A stretch of DNA of 64,000 bases from NCBI RefSeq assembly GCF_001263795.1, contig NZ_LHUR01000011.1, positions 205,198 to 269,197 of the forward strand. Reading direction: 5' to 3'. Position numbers and translations under genes: made by a program. The notes under the pieces are model-generated. The model saw only the letters and a program-made list of their open reading frames with translations. It was not told the DNA's origin and ran no database searches. Origin of the DNA: Clostridium homopropionicum DSM 5847 (lineage in GTDB: Bacteria; Bacillota; Clostridia; Clostridiales; Clostridiaceae). Every line of letters begins with the position of its first letter. Position 1 is the stretch's first letter. Positions 63,528 through 64,000 of the stretch are shown one piece after another.

Positions 63528-64000
63528 TTATAGTTTGTGTATTTTTTCTCTATTATTCTTAACATCCTTAGATGCGTTTCTTGTATCATAGAATATTTTA
63601 GCCCTTTTAACCATTTCTTCATAATTATAACAGCTGTGGTCCGTTGTTATTAAAACTATATCTGCATCATCTATAGCTTTTTCCCATTCTACTGATATAT
63701 ATTCTTTTCCATTGTGTTTAAATTCTGGTACATATGGATCATTATATATAACTTCTGCTCCATTTTTCTCTAAATGTTCAATAACCTTAAGTGCTGGAGA
63801 TTCTCTCATGTCATCAATGTCTTTCTTGTAGGCTACTCCCATTAAAAGAACCTTTGATCCATTCATTGCCTTTTTTTGTTCATTTAATAGCTTCATTGTA
63901 TTATCTACAACAAACTCTGGCATGAAATCATTTATTTCACCAGCTGTTTCTATAAGCCTTGTATGATAGTCAAATTCTCTTGCTTTATAAGTTAAATAGA
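63528..64000 (-). CDS. wbpA: UDP-N-acetylglucosamine 6-dehydrogenase (WbpA-like), C-terminal part
   Basis: The frame is open to the right edge and reads YLTYKAREFDYHTRLIETAG, then NDFMPEFVVDNTMKLLNEQK and GSKVLLMGVAYKKDIDDMRESPALKVIEHL. This is the C-terminal UDP-binding domain of the nucleotide-sugar dehydrogenase family. Only about 156 of an expected 420-440 residues are present; the catalytic Cys lies further upstream, outside the window. The ATG at 63923 is internal, not a start. Substrate is inferred from WbpB and WbpD downstream; a UDP-ManNAc or UDP-glucose dehydrogenase is an alternative. Confidence 0.88.
   Translation of the reverse strand, partial: YLTYKAREFDYHTRLIETAGEINDFMPEFVVDNTMKLLNEQKKAMNGSKVLLMGVAYKKDIDDMRESPALKVIEHLEKNGAEVIYNDPYVPEFKHNGKEYISVEWEKAIDDADIVLITTDHSCYNYEEMVKRAKIFYDTRNASKDVKNNREKIHKL

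Noticed and set aside
39793..64000. Genomic island carried by an IS or integrase
   Set aside because: No transposase, integrase, tRNA or attachment repeat was found; only the non-coding palindromic/heptad elements occur here.

Overview
This 64 kb window looks like chromosome from an anaerobic, endospore-forming, low-GC Clostridium-type bacterium. The evidence is pyruvate:ferredoxin oxidoreductase, a SCIFF peptide with its radical-SAM maturase, the spoIIA and spoVA sporulation operons, A/T-rich intergenic DNA, strong GGAGG ribosome sites and frequent TTG/GTG starts. Almost every gene is on the minus strand. The plus-strand exceptions are a split ThrE-type exporter pair, a small DUF4190-like membrane protein, an hpt-like stub and a class A penicillin-binding protein. 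No tRNA, rRNA, CRISPR array, prophage or transposase gene was seen.

Region 1 (1-5.8 kb): nifJ (5' end only), glyA, the exporter pair, a CsoR-family repressor, a palindromic repeat element, a probable 6S RNA and aspS. Region 2 (5.8-12.2 kb): hemZ, a metallo-hydrolase, dtd, relA, apt and a short RecJ-like protein with damaged active-site motifs. Region 3 (12.3-20.8 kb): the conserved secF/secD - scfB/scfA - TIGR04086-like - yajC - tgt - queA - ruvB - ruvA block, followed upstream by a BofC-like protein. Region 4 (21-30 kb): a ferritin-like protein, YebC, YigZ, an HTH/HEAT-repeat protein, a MocR regulator, a nucleotidyltransferase, and an HflX GTPase with an N-terminal RadC/JAMM-like domain.

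Region 5 (30-39.7 kb) is mainly sporulation and cell wall: PBP, spoVAC-AD-AE, spoIIAA-AB-sigF, then a solitary adenine methyltransferase that strongly resembles CamA of Clostridioides difficile, a cyclodeaminase-family enzyme and a nitroreductase.

Region 6 (39.8-64 kb) is a surface polysaccharide or glycan locus read right to left. It carries a WbpA/WbpB/WbpD module for a diacetamido-uronic acid sugar, with a WbpI-like 2-epimerase further along. It also carries a seven-gene GDP-linked legionaminic acid route (ptmE, legB, legC, legH, legG, legI, legF), two flippases, two polymerase/ligase-like membrane proteins, several glycosyltransferases, a WecG/TagA enzyme and an initiating sugar-phosphate transferase. 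The enzymes plausibly make activated sugars, assemble a lipid-linked repeat unit, flip it and polymerise it.

The least explained feature is a family of intergenic repeats. They are built from degenerate 7-base units that mostly begin with AG, and three of the four loci also carry perfect or near-perfect 25-bp palindromes. They occur near 3.6, 20.9, 55.5 and 61.5 kb, the last as fifteen consecutive in-register heptads.
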